In this document: in pieces, positions 1 to 7,554 of the stretch
Layout: each line of letters begins with the position of its first letter
Numbering within the stretch: position 1 is the first letter of the stretch
Origin: a bacterium
Lineage (GTDB): Bacteria; SZUA-79; Acidulodesulfobacterales; Acidulodesulfobacteraceae
Reading direction: 5' to 3'
DNA: 64,000 nt
Assembly (NCBI GenBank): GCA_021777135.1
Contig: JAJYDX010000001.1
Location: 1-64,000, forward strand
Position numbers and translations under genes: made by a program
The notes under the pieces: model-generated
The model's input: only the letters and a program-made list of their open reading frames with translations
The model's database searches: none
What the model was told of the DNA's origin: nothing

Positions 1-542
1 TCCGGCACGATAAAAACGGGGTCGTAGCCGAAACCTTTCGTTCCGCTTATTTCTTCCGCAATTAAACCTTTTAATTCTCCGTAAAAATACTCGAAACTAT
101 TTTTTTTAATATCGTAAAGGCAGGCATAGCAGACGAATTTAGCGCGCCTGTTTTCCGCACATTCCTTTTTAAACCTCATGTTGCTAAGAAGTTTTTCTAT
201 GTTGGCAATATCTGAAGTATTTTCGCCCGCATACCTTGCTGTAAAAAGACCGGGGGCGCCTTCCAGGCACTCTACCTCAAGCCCCGAATCTTCACTTACG
301 ATAAAATCAATGTTTAATTTTGTCTTTAACTCAGGATTTTCGTCCAAAAATTTAAGGTAACCTTCCGCTTTAATTTTTGCGTTTTCTTCGTAAGTCGCTC
401 CGTCTTCTATTATTTCAATATGGTAATTCTTATCAAGATAAATTAAGTTTAAATCTGAATTTAAACCAGTATATTTACCCATTATAGATTCAATCTCTTG
501 AAACTTATGCGCATTACCGGTAGCTATCAGGATATTAGACAT
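1..542 (-). CDS. rdgB: XTP/dITP diphosphatase RdgB (HAM1 family), 3' end outside window
   Basis: House-cleaning pyrophosphatase that hydrolyses non-canonical purine triphosphates (dITP, XTP, ITP) to monophosphates in the cytoplasm. The ATG lies at 542-540 and the frame stays open to the window edge, so the C-terminus is missing. Visible family motifs are the N-terminal ILIATGNAHKFQEI, the central SEDSGLEV, GAPGLFTARYAG, and GTKGFGYDPVF near the edge. About 180 residues are present out of a usual 190-200. It follows the PHP gene in the same direction about 100 bases downstream and may be cotranscribed with it. Family assignment is secure. Confidence 0.93.
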   Translation of the reverse strand, partial: MSNILIATGNAHKFQEIESIMGKYTGLNSDLNLIYLDKNYHIEIIEDGATYEENAKIKAEGYLKFLDENPELKTKLNIDFIVSEDSGLEVECLEGAPGLFTARYAGENTSDIANIEKLLSNMRFKKECAENRRAKFVCYACLYDIKKNSFEYFYGELKGLIAEEISGTKGFGYDPVFIVP

Positions 543-593
543 ACTTAACTGTTATTAAAGGCGGCTATTTATTATATATTATTAAAGTATTAT

Positions 594-612
594 AACATAT
601 AATAAATATGTT
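594..612. other. Short AT-rich inverted repeat between the PHP gene and rdgB
   Basis: Perfect 7-bp arms (594-600 and 606-612) around a 5-base loop. It sits in the gap upstream of rdgB, beside a TATAAT-like hexamer on the minus strand. It could be an operator or a weak mRNA hairpin. AT-rich palindromes arise easily by chance in this genome, so the support is weak. Confidence 0.2.
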
Positions 613-645
613 TTATATTTTAAATTATTATGCGTCAGCGGTAGG

Positions 646-1371
646 TTATGCAGCGTCTTTCTCTTTGTGGCTCTTATTTCCGAAGAAATAAAAATAAAAG
701 GATTTGGCGGACTGAATAGTATTGAGTTTGAATTCCTGTAAGGAATAATGATTAAAATGAGCGGTAGTTTTCTTTTCTTTTATCTGCAGCCTAAAATCCG
801 AAGCTGTTTTTCCGTAAAAGCCCGTGTAACCTTTGCCTATAAAATCGCTTCTATGAGCGTCGCTTACGCCAAGTTGCGGAAGCCCAATAGACACGTTTGC
901 AAGAGAAGCCGCCGCATTAGAGAAAATAGAAAACGTACTTGAATTGTTAATAACCTCTACGGCATCGAAATCTAATTCTTTTAAAAGTTTTCTGACGGGT
1001 TGATAGCCTTTTTCGCTATAGGAAACGAAATAATACGGATGCGGAGCTATCGCGAGTCCGCCTTGCGAATGTATTTCATCGATAGTTTCTTGAGCCGTTT
1101 TGCCTGGAATTATCTTTTTTTCCAAAAATAAGCCTATAATATGCCCGTTCTTCGTTGAAATCTCCTCGCCTATAATAACGTCCACTTCTAGAAAATTGTT
1201 TTTTAAAGCATATTCTTTTGCTTTAAATGCCCCTTTAATCCTGTTATGGTCTGTTATGGCGATTACGTCTAGTTTTCCGGCCGCCGCCTCAACGATATCT
1301 TCAGGGGAGCTGTTACCGTCGCTGTAACTTGTATGTATATGGGTATCCGCTTTAGAATATTTCATAATCAA
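646..1371 (-). CDS. PHP-domain phosphoesterase (YciV/RnmAM-like)
   Basis: 241-aa PHP-fold metal-dependent phosphoesterase. The N-terminal DTHIHTSYSDG supplies the His-x-His metal ligands, followed by VIAITDHN, GEEISTKNGHIIGLF and APHPYYF, and a late GVSDAHR. These are the conserved metal sites of the PHP superfamily (DNA polymerase III PHP domain, histidinol phosphatase, YciV 5'-3' exonuclease/phosphatase). The length matches single-domain members such as YciV (RNase AM), which act on 5' ends of RNA or on 3',5'-bisphosphonucleotides. The substrate cannot be read from the sequence. It lies upstream of rdgB in the same orientation and downstream of the MFS gene. Confidence 0.8.
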   Translation of the reverse strand: MIMKYSKADTHIHTSYSDGNSSPEDIVEAAAGKLDVIAITDHNRIKGAFKAKEYALKNNFLEVDVIIGEEISTKNGHIIGLFLEKKIIPGKTAQETIDEIHSQGGLAIAPHPYYFVSYSEKGYQPVRKLLKELDFDAVEVINNSSTFSIFSNAAASLANVSIGLPQLGVSDAHRSDFIGKGYTGFYGKTASDFRLQIKEKKTTAHFNHYSLQEFKLNTIQSAKSFYFYFFGNKSHKEKDAA

Positions 1372-1414
1372 CTCCGATATATTTTATTATATATATTATA
1401 TCGCATTTTGTGTC

Positions 1415-2866
1415 TTATTTAGATATAACAGACGGCAAACCTTCACCTTTAACGTATTTTTCTTCTTCAGCTGCGTCTCTTAAAGACATTTCTTTAGTTT
1501 CCGGCAAGGCAAAAGCTGTAAGAATCGCTCCAAGGAATGAAATTATTACAAGAACCATGAAAGTACCTTGAATTTTAATCGTAGCTAAAAGAAAGGGGAA
1601 TAACATAGTGCCCAAAAACGCGCCAGCCTTTCCGGTTCCTGCCGATATACCGTCACCCATTCCTCTTATAGGCGTAGGAAAAACTTCGGATGGATAAACA
1701 AAAGTGGTAGTATTTGGTCCAAATTCAACAAAAATATAGCTTACTCCGAATACTAAAATGAACATTGCAGGAATAAGTTCATAACCGCCGAAACTGGTTA
1801 GGGAAATTATAAGATAGCACAACGCCATACCAAGAAAACCTAAAATCTGAATGAATTTCCTTCCGAGTTTATCCATGCTGAATGCGGCAAGCCAGTAAAA
1901 TGGGGCGGCGAAAACTACAAACACTATGGTGGATGCGGCAAGACTCTGAATAAACGTTGCATGAGGCATAACAGATTTCATGACTAGCGGCCAACTTATG
2001 GAATTTCCGTAAAAAGCCCAGTCCAATAAAAACCATGACCCCGCAGTTCCAAGAAGTCTTAAATTATTTGGATATTTAAAAATATCTTGCCATTTTGTTT
2101 TTAATTTAACGACGCCGTTTAGGTAGCTATCCGCTAATTTTGACGCAACATTGTCGTCGGTTTTAATATTTGCTCCGGTTATATCGTTTATTGCGGCAAC
2201 GGTGCTATAAACGTCCCCTTTTACTCCAAGACTGTAATAAGGCGTTTCCTTAATTTTTCTTCTTAAGTATATTACGCTTGCGGCAGGTATTGCACCTAAT
2301 CCTAGTAATATTCTCCAAGCAATATCGTGAGGGACTCCAAGCATTAAAATAAGGATGGCTACCATTGGTCCGACTATTAAACCGATTCCCTGAAGCGAAA
2401 AAACCATTGAAACAAGTTTTCCCCTGTCTTTCCTGTTAGAATATTCGCTCATTATTATTGCGCTTATAGGATAATCGCCCCCAATGCCTATTCCTAAAAT
2501 AATCCTCCATATTATAAGCTGGGTAATATCCTGCGAAAACGCAGAACCTACTGCGCCTACTGTTAGTATAATTACTTCTAAACCGTAAATCGCTTTCCTG
2601 CCAAATATATCCGAAATCCTTCCAAAAAAATATGCTCCAAACGCTGCGGCAATCAACGATGAACCACCAAGAAACGCAACTTCCGCCGTAGTAAGATGCC
2701 ATATAGGCGTGAGCAATGCAATAACGACACCTATTATAAAAAGGTCATAAGCGTCCGTAAAAAATCCCATTCCAGCGGTAAACATAGTCCTAAAGTGATG
2801 TTTTACAAGTTCGACTTCGTCGACCTTGTCTAGCAAGTTGTTCCTTAAGCCGTTAGCCGTTTCCAT
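1415..2866 (-). CDS. MFS transporter, phosphate:H+ symporter (Pho84-like) subfamily
   Basis: 483-aa polytopic membrane protein with the 12-helix MFS pattern. TM1 carries AYDLFIIGVVIALL, the loop 2-3 signature is GRISDIFGRKAIYG, and TM4 has GIGIGGDYPISAIIMSEYS, the fingerprint of the phosphate:H+ symporter family (eukaryotic PHO84). The second-half signature is SMDKLGRKF, and the C-terminal FPTPIRGMGDGISAGTGKAGA is also typical. A central cytoplasmic loop of about 60 residues (roughly 210-265) separates the halves. The substrate is inferred; related prokaryotic carriers also take up organic acids or sugars. Upstream, on the same strand, is a small Cys-rich gene. Subfamily confidence is moderate. 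Confidence 0.75.
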   Translation of the reverse strand: METANGLRNNLLDKVDEVELVKHHFRTMFTAGMGFFTDAYDLFIIGVVIALLTPIWHLTTAEVAFLGGSSLIAAAFGAYFFGRISDIFGRKAIYGLEVIILTVGAVGSAFSQDITQLIIWRIILGIGIGGDYPISAIIMSEYSNRKDRGKLVSMVFSLQGIGLIVGPMVAILILMLGVPHDIAWRILLGLGAIPAASVIYLRRKIKETPYYSLGVKGDVYSTVAAINDITGANIKTDDNVASKLADSYLNGVVKLKTKWQDIFKYPNNLRLLGTAGSWFLLDWAFYGNSISWPLVMKSVMPHATFIQSLAASTIVFVVFAAPFYWLAAFSMDKLGRKFIQILGFLGMALCYLIISLTSFGGYELIPAMFILVFGVSYIFVEFGPNTTTFVYPSEVFPTPIRGMGDGISAGTGKAGAFLGTMLFPFLLATIKIQGTFMVLVIISFLGAILTAFALPETKEMSLRDAAEEEKYVKGEGLPSVISK

Positions 2867-2908
2867 AAAAAATCCCCCTTAACAATTATAGATTTTTATT
2901 AGCCACAT

Positions 2909-3178
2909 TTAATTTTTAAAATTAAAATCGATTTTTATATTTTCGCCACAGGTAGGACATTTTTTGGCAAACCTGCCATAAACCCTTTCTATGTCTTCCT
3001 CGGTAACAAGAACATTAAAATTGTTTTCATCGCATTTGCATTTGACGTTCATAACGCAACCTTTAGCCGCAGAAGCTTTTATTTGTCTTTTTATAATATT
3101 GAGGAATTTCGACCTCATTAAAACTGCATTCTGGCTTGCGCTTTTAACTAATTTTTCAAAAAAAGCCGAGTTTTCCAC
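2909..3178 (-). CDS. Small Cys-rich hypothetical protein (possible zinc ribbon)
   Basis: 89-aa basic protein, not recognised. The N-terminal half is a Lys/Arg-rich helix. The C-terminal half holds two Cys clusters, CVMNVKCKC and CPTCGENIKI, which could form a four-Cys zinc site. It has no signal peptide or membrane segment. It is the first gene of a minus-strand run, about 42 bases upstream of the MFS gene, and a purine-rich AAGGGGG precedes its start. It might bind nucleic acid, but nothing in it fixes a role. Confidence 0.6.
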   Translation of the reverse strand: MENSAFFEKLVKSASQNAVLMRSKFLNIIKRQIKASAAKGCVMNVKCKCDENNFNVLVTEEDIERVYGRFAKKCPTCGENIKIDFNFKN

Positions 3179-3313
3179 TTATTACGCCCCCTTATTTCTT
3201 TTTTTTGTAAAATAGTTTTTCTGTTTTAATAATTATTTAGATTATTTCTTAATTTATTCTATTAATGAATATTCCGGCCTTGTTATATTTTCTTTAAATT
3301 GTTATTCAGTAAT

Positions 3314-3349
3314 ACTTTCGGGGGTAATTTTATTATTATCCCCGAAAGT
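3314..3349. other. 14-bp stem-loop upstream of the response regulator
   Basis: The arms 3314-3327 and 3336-3349 pair over 14 positions (one G-T wobble) around an 8-base loop. The GC-rich core contrasts with its AT-rich surroundings. No U-tract follows on either strand, so a classical terminator is unlikely. It may be an operator or an mRNA element of the divergent region. Confidence 0.45.
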
Positions 3350-3415
3350 TAATGGAGGTAATGGATATTGCTTACAGTATTATTAAAATCTTAACATAAC
3401 AAATATTACATTTGG

Positions 3416-3442
3416 GTTAAGATTCTGTTAAATTTTTGTAAT
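3416..3442 (+). promoter_or_regulatory. Candidate OmpR/PhoB-type binding repeats
   Basis: GTTAA at 3416-3420, GTTAA at 3427-3431 and GTAAT at 3438-3442 are spaced exactly 11 bp apart. Tandem half-sites on one DNA face at this spacing are typical of winged-helix OmpR/PhoB regulators, and such a regulator is encoded just downstream. Autoregulation is an inference. AT-rich background lowers the weight of the match. Confidence 0.3.
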
Positions 3443-3506
3443 ATATTATTGCTTTGTATTGTTTTAAATCAGTCAAATTTATTTTTATTCATAGTATATT
3501 AATAAT

Positions 3507-3535
3507 TTGTTTACATTGCCTCGTTATACTATAAA
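3507..3535 (+). promoter_or_regulatory. Candidate sigma-70 promoter for the two-component operon
   Basis: TTGTTT (3507-3512) and TATAAA (3530-3535) are separated by 17 bases, about 40 bases before the response-regulator ATG. No Shine-Dalgarno sequence is visible before that ATG. The match is imperfect and the region is AT-rich. Confidence 0.35.
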
Positions 3536-3575
3536 TGTATATAATGAATATAATATTAAAATTTAATATAAATTT

Positions 3576-4247
3576 ATGATAAAAGCTTTAATGATAGAAG
3601 ACGACAGGGAAATCGCCGAACTTCTAAAGGAATATCTTAACCGCTTTAATATAGACCTGACTAATTTTGAAAATGCCAAAGAAGGTTTAGACGCAATAAA
3701 TAAAAAAAGTAGATGGTTCGACATATTAATATTAGACCTTACCCTCCCAGATATGGACGGTTTAGAAATATGCAAAACCGTTTCCCGCGACTGCGGCATA
3801 CCTATAATAATATCTTCCGCGAGGGGCGACTATTCCGACGTTGTGACCGGTCTGGAAATAGGCGCCGACGATTATGTGGCAAAACCTTATAACCCGCGTG
3901 AATTAGTAGCACGGATAAGGTCTTTAATCCGAAGAAAGACAGGGCAAAAAAGTGAATTTAAGCTTTTTGAAATAGACGAAAACAAAATGGCGGTAAAAAA
4001 AGACGGAAAAATCGTCGATTTGACATCGGCAGAGTATGAACTGTTTCTTACTTTATATAAAAATAAGGGCAATGTTATTACTCGGGACTTCATACTGGAA
4101 AACATTAAAACTATGAGCTACGAAAGTATAGACAGGAGCGTTGACGTTTTAGTAGGAAGGATAAGAAAAAAAATAGGGGACGACCCAAAAAATCCAAAAT
4201 ATATAAAATCTGTTAGGGGTTACGGGTATAAATTTTATGAAGATTAA
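3576..4247 (+). CDS. OmpR-family response regulator (CpxR/ArsR-like)
   Basis: 223-aa two-component response regulator. The receiver domain (about 1-120) has acidic residues IEDD, phospho-acceptor Asp54 in LILDLTLPDMDG, and the conserved Lys in DDYVAKPYNPREL. The C-terminal winged helix (about 130-223) ends with the typical RSVDVLVGRIRKKI and SVRGYGYKF. Its stop overlaps the kinase start by 11 bases, so the pair is translationally coupled. The kinase resembles ArsS/CpxA and a CpxP-like gene follows, so acid or envelope-stress sensing is the best guess. Phased repeats upstream suggest autoregulation. Confidence 0.9.
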   Translation: MIKALMIEDDREIAELLKEYLNRFNIDLTNFENAKEGLDAINKKSRWFDILILDLTLPDMDGLEICKTVSRDCGIPIIISSARGDYSDVVTGLEIGADDYVAKPYNPRELVARIRSLIRRKTGQKSEFKLFEIDENKMAVKKDGKIVDLTSAEYELFLTLYKNKGNVITRDFILENIKTMSYESIDRSVDVLVGRIRKKIGDDPKNPKYIKSVRGYGYKFYED

Positions 4248-5487
4248 TATTCACTCGATAATCTTTAAAATAAATATAGCCTTTTTATTAATTTTAATCA
4301 TTCTTTTATTTTCTTTTGCTTTTGCCTACAGGATAGTTTCACATATAGAAACGTTCCGCTTTGTCAAGAAAACGGTTTTTTTAGCTAAAAAAAATAAACT
4401 TAAAGATGGAAAATATCTTGGGATTAACATTATAAATAATAAAGCAAACGCTACGAAAATTTTAAAAGGCGGGAAGCTAATTTTAAAAAGAAAACTTCCG
4501 CGTCTTAAATATACATTATTTTTGTTGCTGTTTAAAGGAAACAAATACATATATTTAAAATCAAAAACCGGGCTTGGCAATTTTTTATTACAAAGAAACG
4601 GCAGAGTATATCACAGGCGCGAAATTTTGTTAATTGCGGCTTTAAGCCTAAGCATTCTTCTTATTCTTCTTTATATAAGCATTTACAGGCAGATACGCCC
4701 TCTTAGAAAACTTAGGAATAAGATAGAAGAATTTAAAAACGGCGACATCGACATAAATTTGGAATCTTATACGAGCAGAAGAGACGAAATCGGCTACGTA
4801 GCAAAAGAATTTAAAGAGGCTATAGATAGCGTCAAAAAAACACTTAACGCCAGAACTTGGTTTATAAGAAATATAGCGCATGAATTAAAAACTCCTATTA
4901 CAAAAGGAAAAATTGCTTTAGAGCTCTTAAAAAATGAAGATGAAATCAAAAAACAAATATTTAACGATATCTTTACCAGAATGGAAACGCTTATAAACGA
5001 ATTATTTTCCTCCGAAAAAATTGCGGCTGGTAGCAATGAATTAAATATGACGCTTTGCTGTATGGACGACGTTATAAACAAGGCGGAGGATTTTTTATTC
5101 GTAAACGGTAAAAACGGTTACCCTAAAAACATTGAGGTTTCGTCTGACGGAGATTATTACGTTAAAGCCGACTTTCAACTGTTAAGTATAGCCGTAAAAA
5201 ATTTAATCGATAACGCTATTAAATTCGGAGACGGTAAAAAAGTAACGGTAACAATAAATAAAGGGGTTTTAAGTTTTATAAATATTGGAAATAAACCTTC
5301 TATTTCTGAAAATACGATGTTCGAGCCTTTTTTGAAAGAGGTAAATACAAAGAATAAAGATGGATTCGGGCTCGGACTTTATATAACTAAGCAGATATTA
5401 GAAAAACACGGATTAAAAATAGATTATAAATATATGGATGGTAAAAATATATTTTATATAGACATGCGATCGATAATAAAGAGTTAA
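4237..5487 (+). CDS. Sensor histidine kinase (ArsS/CpxA-like)
   Basis: 416-aa inner-membrane sensor kinase. TM1 is at about residues 9-30, a roughly 95-residue periplasmic loop follows, and TM2 is at about 130-150. A HAMP linker leads to the HisKA domain with phospho-acceptor His215 in NIAHELKTPITKGK. The ATPase domain has the N-box NLIDNAIKF and G-box DGFGLGLYI. The TPITKGK form of the H-box is characteristic of ArsS kinases of epsilonproteobacteria, which respond to acid. The periplasmic sensor is unusually basic. It pairs with the overlapping regulator upstream. The signal sensed cannot be determined from the sequence. Confidence 0.88.
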   Translation: MKINIHSIIFKINIAFLLILIILLFSFAFAYRIVSHIETFRFVKKTVFLAKKNKLKDGKYLGINIINNKANATKILKGGKLILKRKLPRLKYTLFLLLFKGNKYIYLKSKTGLGNFLLQRNGRVYHRREILLIAALSLSILLILLYISIYRQIRPLRKLRNKIEEFKNGDIDINLESYTSRRDEIGYVAKEFKEAIDSVKKTLNARTWFIRNIAHELKTPITKGKIALELLKNEDEIKKQIFNDIFTRMETLINELFSSEKIAAGSNELNMTLCCMDDVINKAEDFLFVNGKNGYPKNIEVSSDGDYYVKADFQLLSIAVKNLIDNAIKFGDGKKVTVTINKGVLSFINIGNKPSISENTMFEPFLKEVNTKNKDGFGLGLYITKQILEKHGLKIDYKYMDGKNIFYIDMRSIIKS

Positions 5488-5587
5488 TTCCGTTTATAAT
5501 ACATTTAAAAAGTAATGATATTATTATAATCACAATGGTACGATGTATCAAATAATTTAAACTTCTAAAATTAAAAGGAGAACTATC

Positions 5588-6148
5588 ATGAATCAAGATT
5601 TAAAACGTCAAGTTAAAATTAAAAATTTTTATGTTTTTTTTATATTTTTTTCGGCATTATTAATTTTTGCCGGAACTTACTTTGCGGGCTACGCTTCAGC
5701 AATGCAACGGAATAATTTCTCTCATAGAAAATTCATGATGCACTGTAAGGGACACATGGGATTTGCGATGTTTAACCCGTTTATGCTAAAAAGAAAACTT
5801 CACTTAACCAAAAAACAGATAAGTCTTATTAAAGCAGCAAAAAAAGAAGAATTTAAGTCGATTAGCTTAAAAAACAAACCTCTTAAAAGTCCAATGTTTA
5901 ATGCACTAAAATCCGGAAACTTCAATAAATCGGTTTTTATTGAATCGGTCACGCAAAATGTAAAAAATATGGCGGAAACCAAAGCGGATTTTCTTTCAAA
6001 ATTCTTTAATATCTTAACGCCTTCGCAAAGAACTAAGTTTATCAGCTTAATGAAAAACAGAATTAAAAATAAAATAAAACATTTAGAGTTTATGAAAAAA
6101 ATGCTAAATAGAAAAATAAATATTATGAGAGAAAATTTAGCGCAATAA
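5588..6148 (+). CDS. CpxP/Spy-like periplasmic protein with LTxxQ motifs
   Basis: 186-aa exported protein. A hydrophobic segment at about residues 14-38 acts as signal peptide or anchor. The mature part is helical and very basic and holds two LTxxQ motifs, LTKKQ and LTPSQ, the hallmark of the CpxP/Spy/CnrX group of periplasmic chaperones and stress sensors. A His/Met-rich stretch after the signal (HRKFMMHCKGHMG) could bind metal. A strong AAAAGGAG ribosome site precedes the ATG. Its place directly after a CpxA/ArsS-like kinase mirrors cpxRA-cpxP logic, in which the CpxP protein restrains the kinase. Confidence 0.7.
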   Translation: MNQDLKRQVKIKNFYVFFIFFSALLIFAGTYFAGYASAMQRNNFSHRKFMMHCKGHMGFAMFNPFMLKRKLHLTKKQISLIKAAKKEEFKSISLKNKPLKSPMFNALKSGNFNKSVFIESVTQNVKNMAETKADFLSKFFNILTPSQRTKFISLMKNRIKNKIKHLEFMKKMLNRKINIMRENLAQ

Positions 6149-6180
6149 ATTAATTATATGTTTTAATAAAGTTTTAATTT

Positions 6181-6222
6181 GCCTGCGTGGAAATGACGTA
6201 ATAAAAGCATTTACGCGCAGGC
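6181..6222. terminator. Hairpin after the CpxP-like gene, probable terminator
   Basis: Arms 6181-6195 and 6208-6222 (15 positions, one mismatch and one wobble) enclose a 12-base loop. The GC-rich stem stands out in AT-rich DNA between the CpxP-like gene and fxsA. No clean U-tract follows, so termination strength is uncertain. Confidence 0.5.
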
Positions 6223-6284
6223 TTGAACAATATATTTACGCATAACTGGAATATTAAGGTTTATTTGATTAATCTTTAAAATCG

Positions 6285-6794
6285 TTGTATATTAAAGAAA
6301 TGGGGTTCTTAGGAAAAATTTTTTTTGCGGTTCTACTCGATATATTTCTTGAAATATACGTTTTTATTGAAATAGCCGAAAGACTTGGCTACCTCCAAAC
6401 CGCCGGATTTTTATTTTTTTTTAGCGTTGCTGGCTATATAATAACAAAAAGAATAAAATACATTTCTTTTCAGAATGCCGTCGCAGATATTTCTAAAGGA
6501 AAAATTATAAATAAAAATTTAATTAAATCTATAGCCTTTTTTATAGCTGGAATACTATTTTTCATACCGGGGTTTGTTACGGATTTCATCGCCTTTCTTT
6601 TTTTAATTCCATTCTTGAATTACTATCTAGTTTATTTAATATTCAAATATTTAAAAAATAAATTTAAAACTGGAGCAGGCTATACCTATTATTATTCCGG
6701 AGGATATGGCGAACCTGAAGAGAGACCGGCGGAAACAGTTAAAACCAACAAAGGTCAAATAGAAAATTCAAAGAATTTCAAGATAGAATTATAA
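6285..6794 (+). CDS. fxsA: FxsA family membrane protein
   Basis: 169-aa inner-membrane protein with about four hydrophobic helices. LFFIPGFVTDFIAFLFLIP matches the most conserved FxsA segment (GxLLlxPGFltDxiGllLLlP). In E. coli, FxsA (YjeF region) relieves F-plasmid exclusion of phage T7; its general role is unknown. The TTG at 6285 is only one possible start; the ATG at 6300 (residue 6) leaves the whole domain intact. Neither has a clear ribosome site. The C-terminal tail is hydrophilic. It converges with rph across 20 bases. Confidence 0.82.
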   Translation: MYIKEMGFLGKIFFAVLLDIFLEIYVFIEIAERLGYLQTAGFLFFFSVAGYIITKRIKYISFQNAVADISKGKIINKNLIKSIAFFIAGILFFIPGFVTDFIAFLFLIPFLNYYLVYLIFKYLKNKFKTGAGYTYYYSGGYGEPEERPAETVKTNKGQIENSKNFKIEL

Positions 6795-6814
6795 TGATTA
6801 CAACATAGACCTTA

Positions 6815-7543
6815 TTAATAAATCGTATGAGAAATTGCTTTATTTTGTAAATCCGTGATATTTGCAACGGCAGTCTTAGAAAATTCGTAAAGTTTTTCGA
6901 GGATATCGAATCCTATAGGGGTTTTTTCGGCGCATCCCTGAATCTCGATGATTTTTTTAGAACCGGTTAATACGAAATTAAAATCAAGTTCGGCTATGGA
7001 GTCTTCAGAATAATCAAGGTCGAGAAGAATTTCTCCGTTTGCGATGCCTATACTTATTGCGGCGACTGAGTCGTAAAACGGCATTTTTTCTATTTTTTCA
7101 TCTCTAATGAGTTTTAAAAAAGCAAGATAGGCAGCTACATATGCCCCAGTTATTGACGCAGTCCTTGTTCCGCCGTCAGCGCTTATCACGTCGCAGTCTA
7201 TTAATAAGGTTATCCCTGGAAAATACGAAAAATTAATTACCGACCTTAGCGACCTTCCTATTAACCTCTGTATTTCCTGAGCCCTTCCGTTTACTTTTCC
7301 TTTTGAAGAGTCCCTGGGTATCCTGCTATGGGCAGACCTTGGAAGCATAGAATATTCTGCGGTAAGCCAACCTTCGTTCCTGTCTTTTAAAAATGGCGGC
7401 ACCTTATAATCAACGGATGCCGTGCATATTACCTTAGTATCACCGGATTCTATAAGACACGAACCTTCCGCATATTTCATATAACCGGAAACGATATTCA
7501 CAGGCCTAATTTCATTTGCGGCTCTATTATTATTCCTTTTCAA
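6815..7543 (-). CDS. rph: Ribonuclease PH
   Basis: 242-aa phosphorolytic 3'-5' exoribonuclease that trims tRNA 3' ends using phosphate. Motifs include the N-terminal PVNIVSGYMKYAEGSCLIESG, AEYSMLPRSAHSRIPRDSSKG, EIQRLIGRSLRSV and the catalytic-region CDVISADGGTRTASITGA. Length is normal for the family. It starts 11 bases after the stop of the selenocysteine-type TusA gene and is probably in one operon with it and nusB. In many proteobacteria rph neighbours rdgB; here rdgB is 6 kb away. Confidence 0.96.
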   Translation of the reverse strand: MKRNNNRAANEIRPVNIVSGYMKYAEGSCLIESGDTKVICTASVDYKVPPFLKDRNEGWLTAEYSMLPRSAHSRIPRDSSKGKVNGRAQEIQRLIGRSLRSVINFSYFPGITLLIDCDVISADGGTRTASITGAYVAAYLAFLKLIRDEKIEKMPFYDSVAAISIGIANGEILLDLDYSEDSIAELDFNFVLTGSKKIIEIQGCAEKTPIGFDILEKLYEFSKTAVANITDLQNKAISHTIY

Positions 7544-7554
7544 AGTTTATTCCA

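Larger units (their letters stand above)
3179..3575. other. 397-bp divergent intergenic region with hairpin and phased repeats
   Basis: No gene of convincing length lies here. The region separates the minus-strand Cys-rich gene from the plus-strand response regulator. It holds a 14-bp stem-loop (3314-3349), a 9-bp inverted repeat (3387-3395 with 3416-3424), three GT(T/A)A motifs phased at 11 bp (3416, 3427, 3438) and a plausible promoter (3507-3535). A 12-codon ORF at 3361 with a GGAGG only 2 bases upstream is probably not real. Confidence 0.6.

Noticed and set aside
3361-3399. 12-codon leader ORF with GGAGG just upstream
   Set aside because: The GGAGG-to-ATG distance is only 2 bases, the peptide has no attenuator-like features, and such ORFs are frequent by chance.
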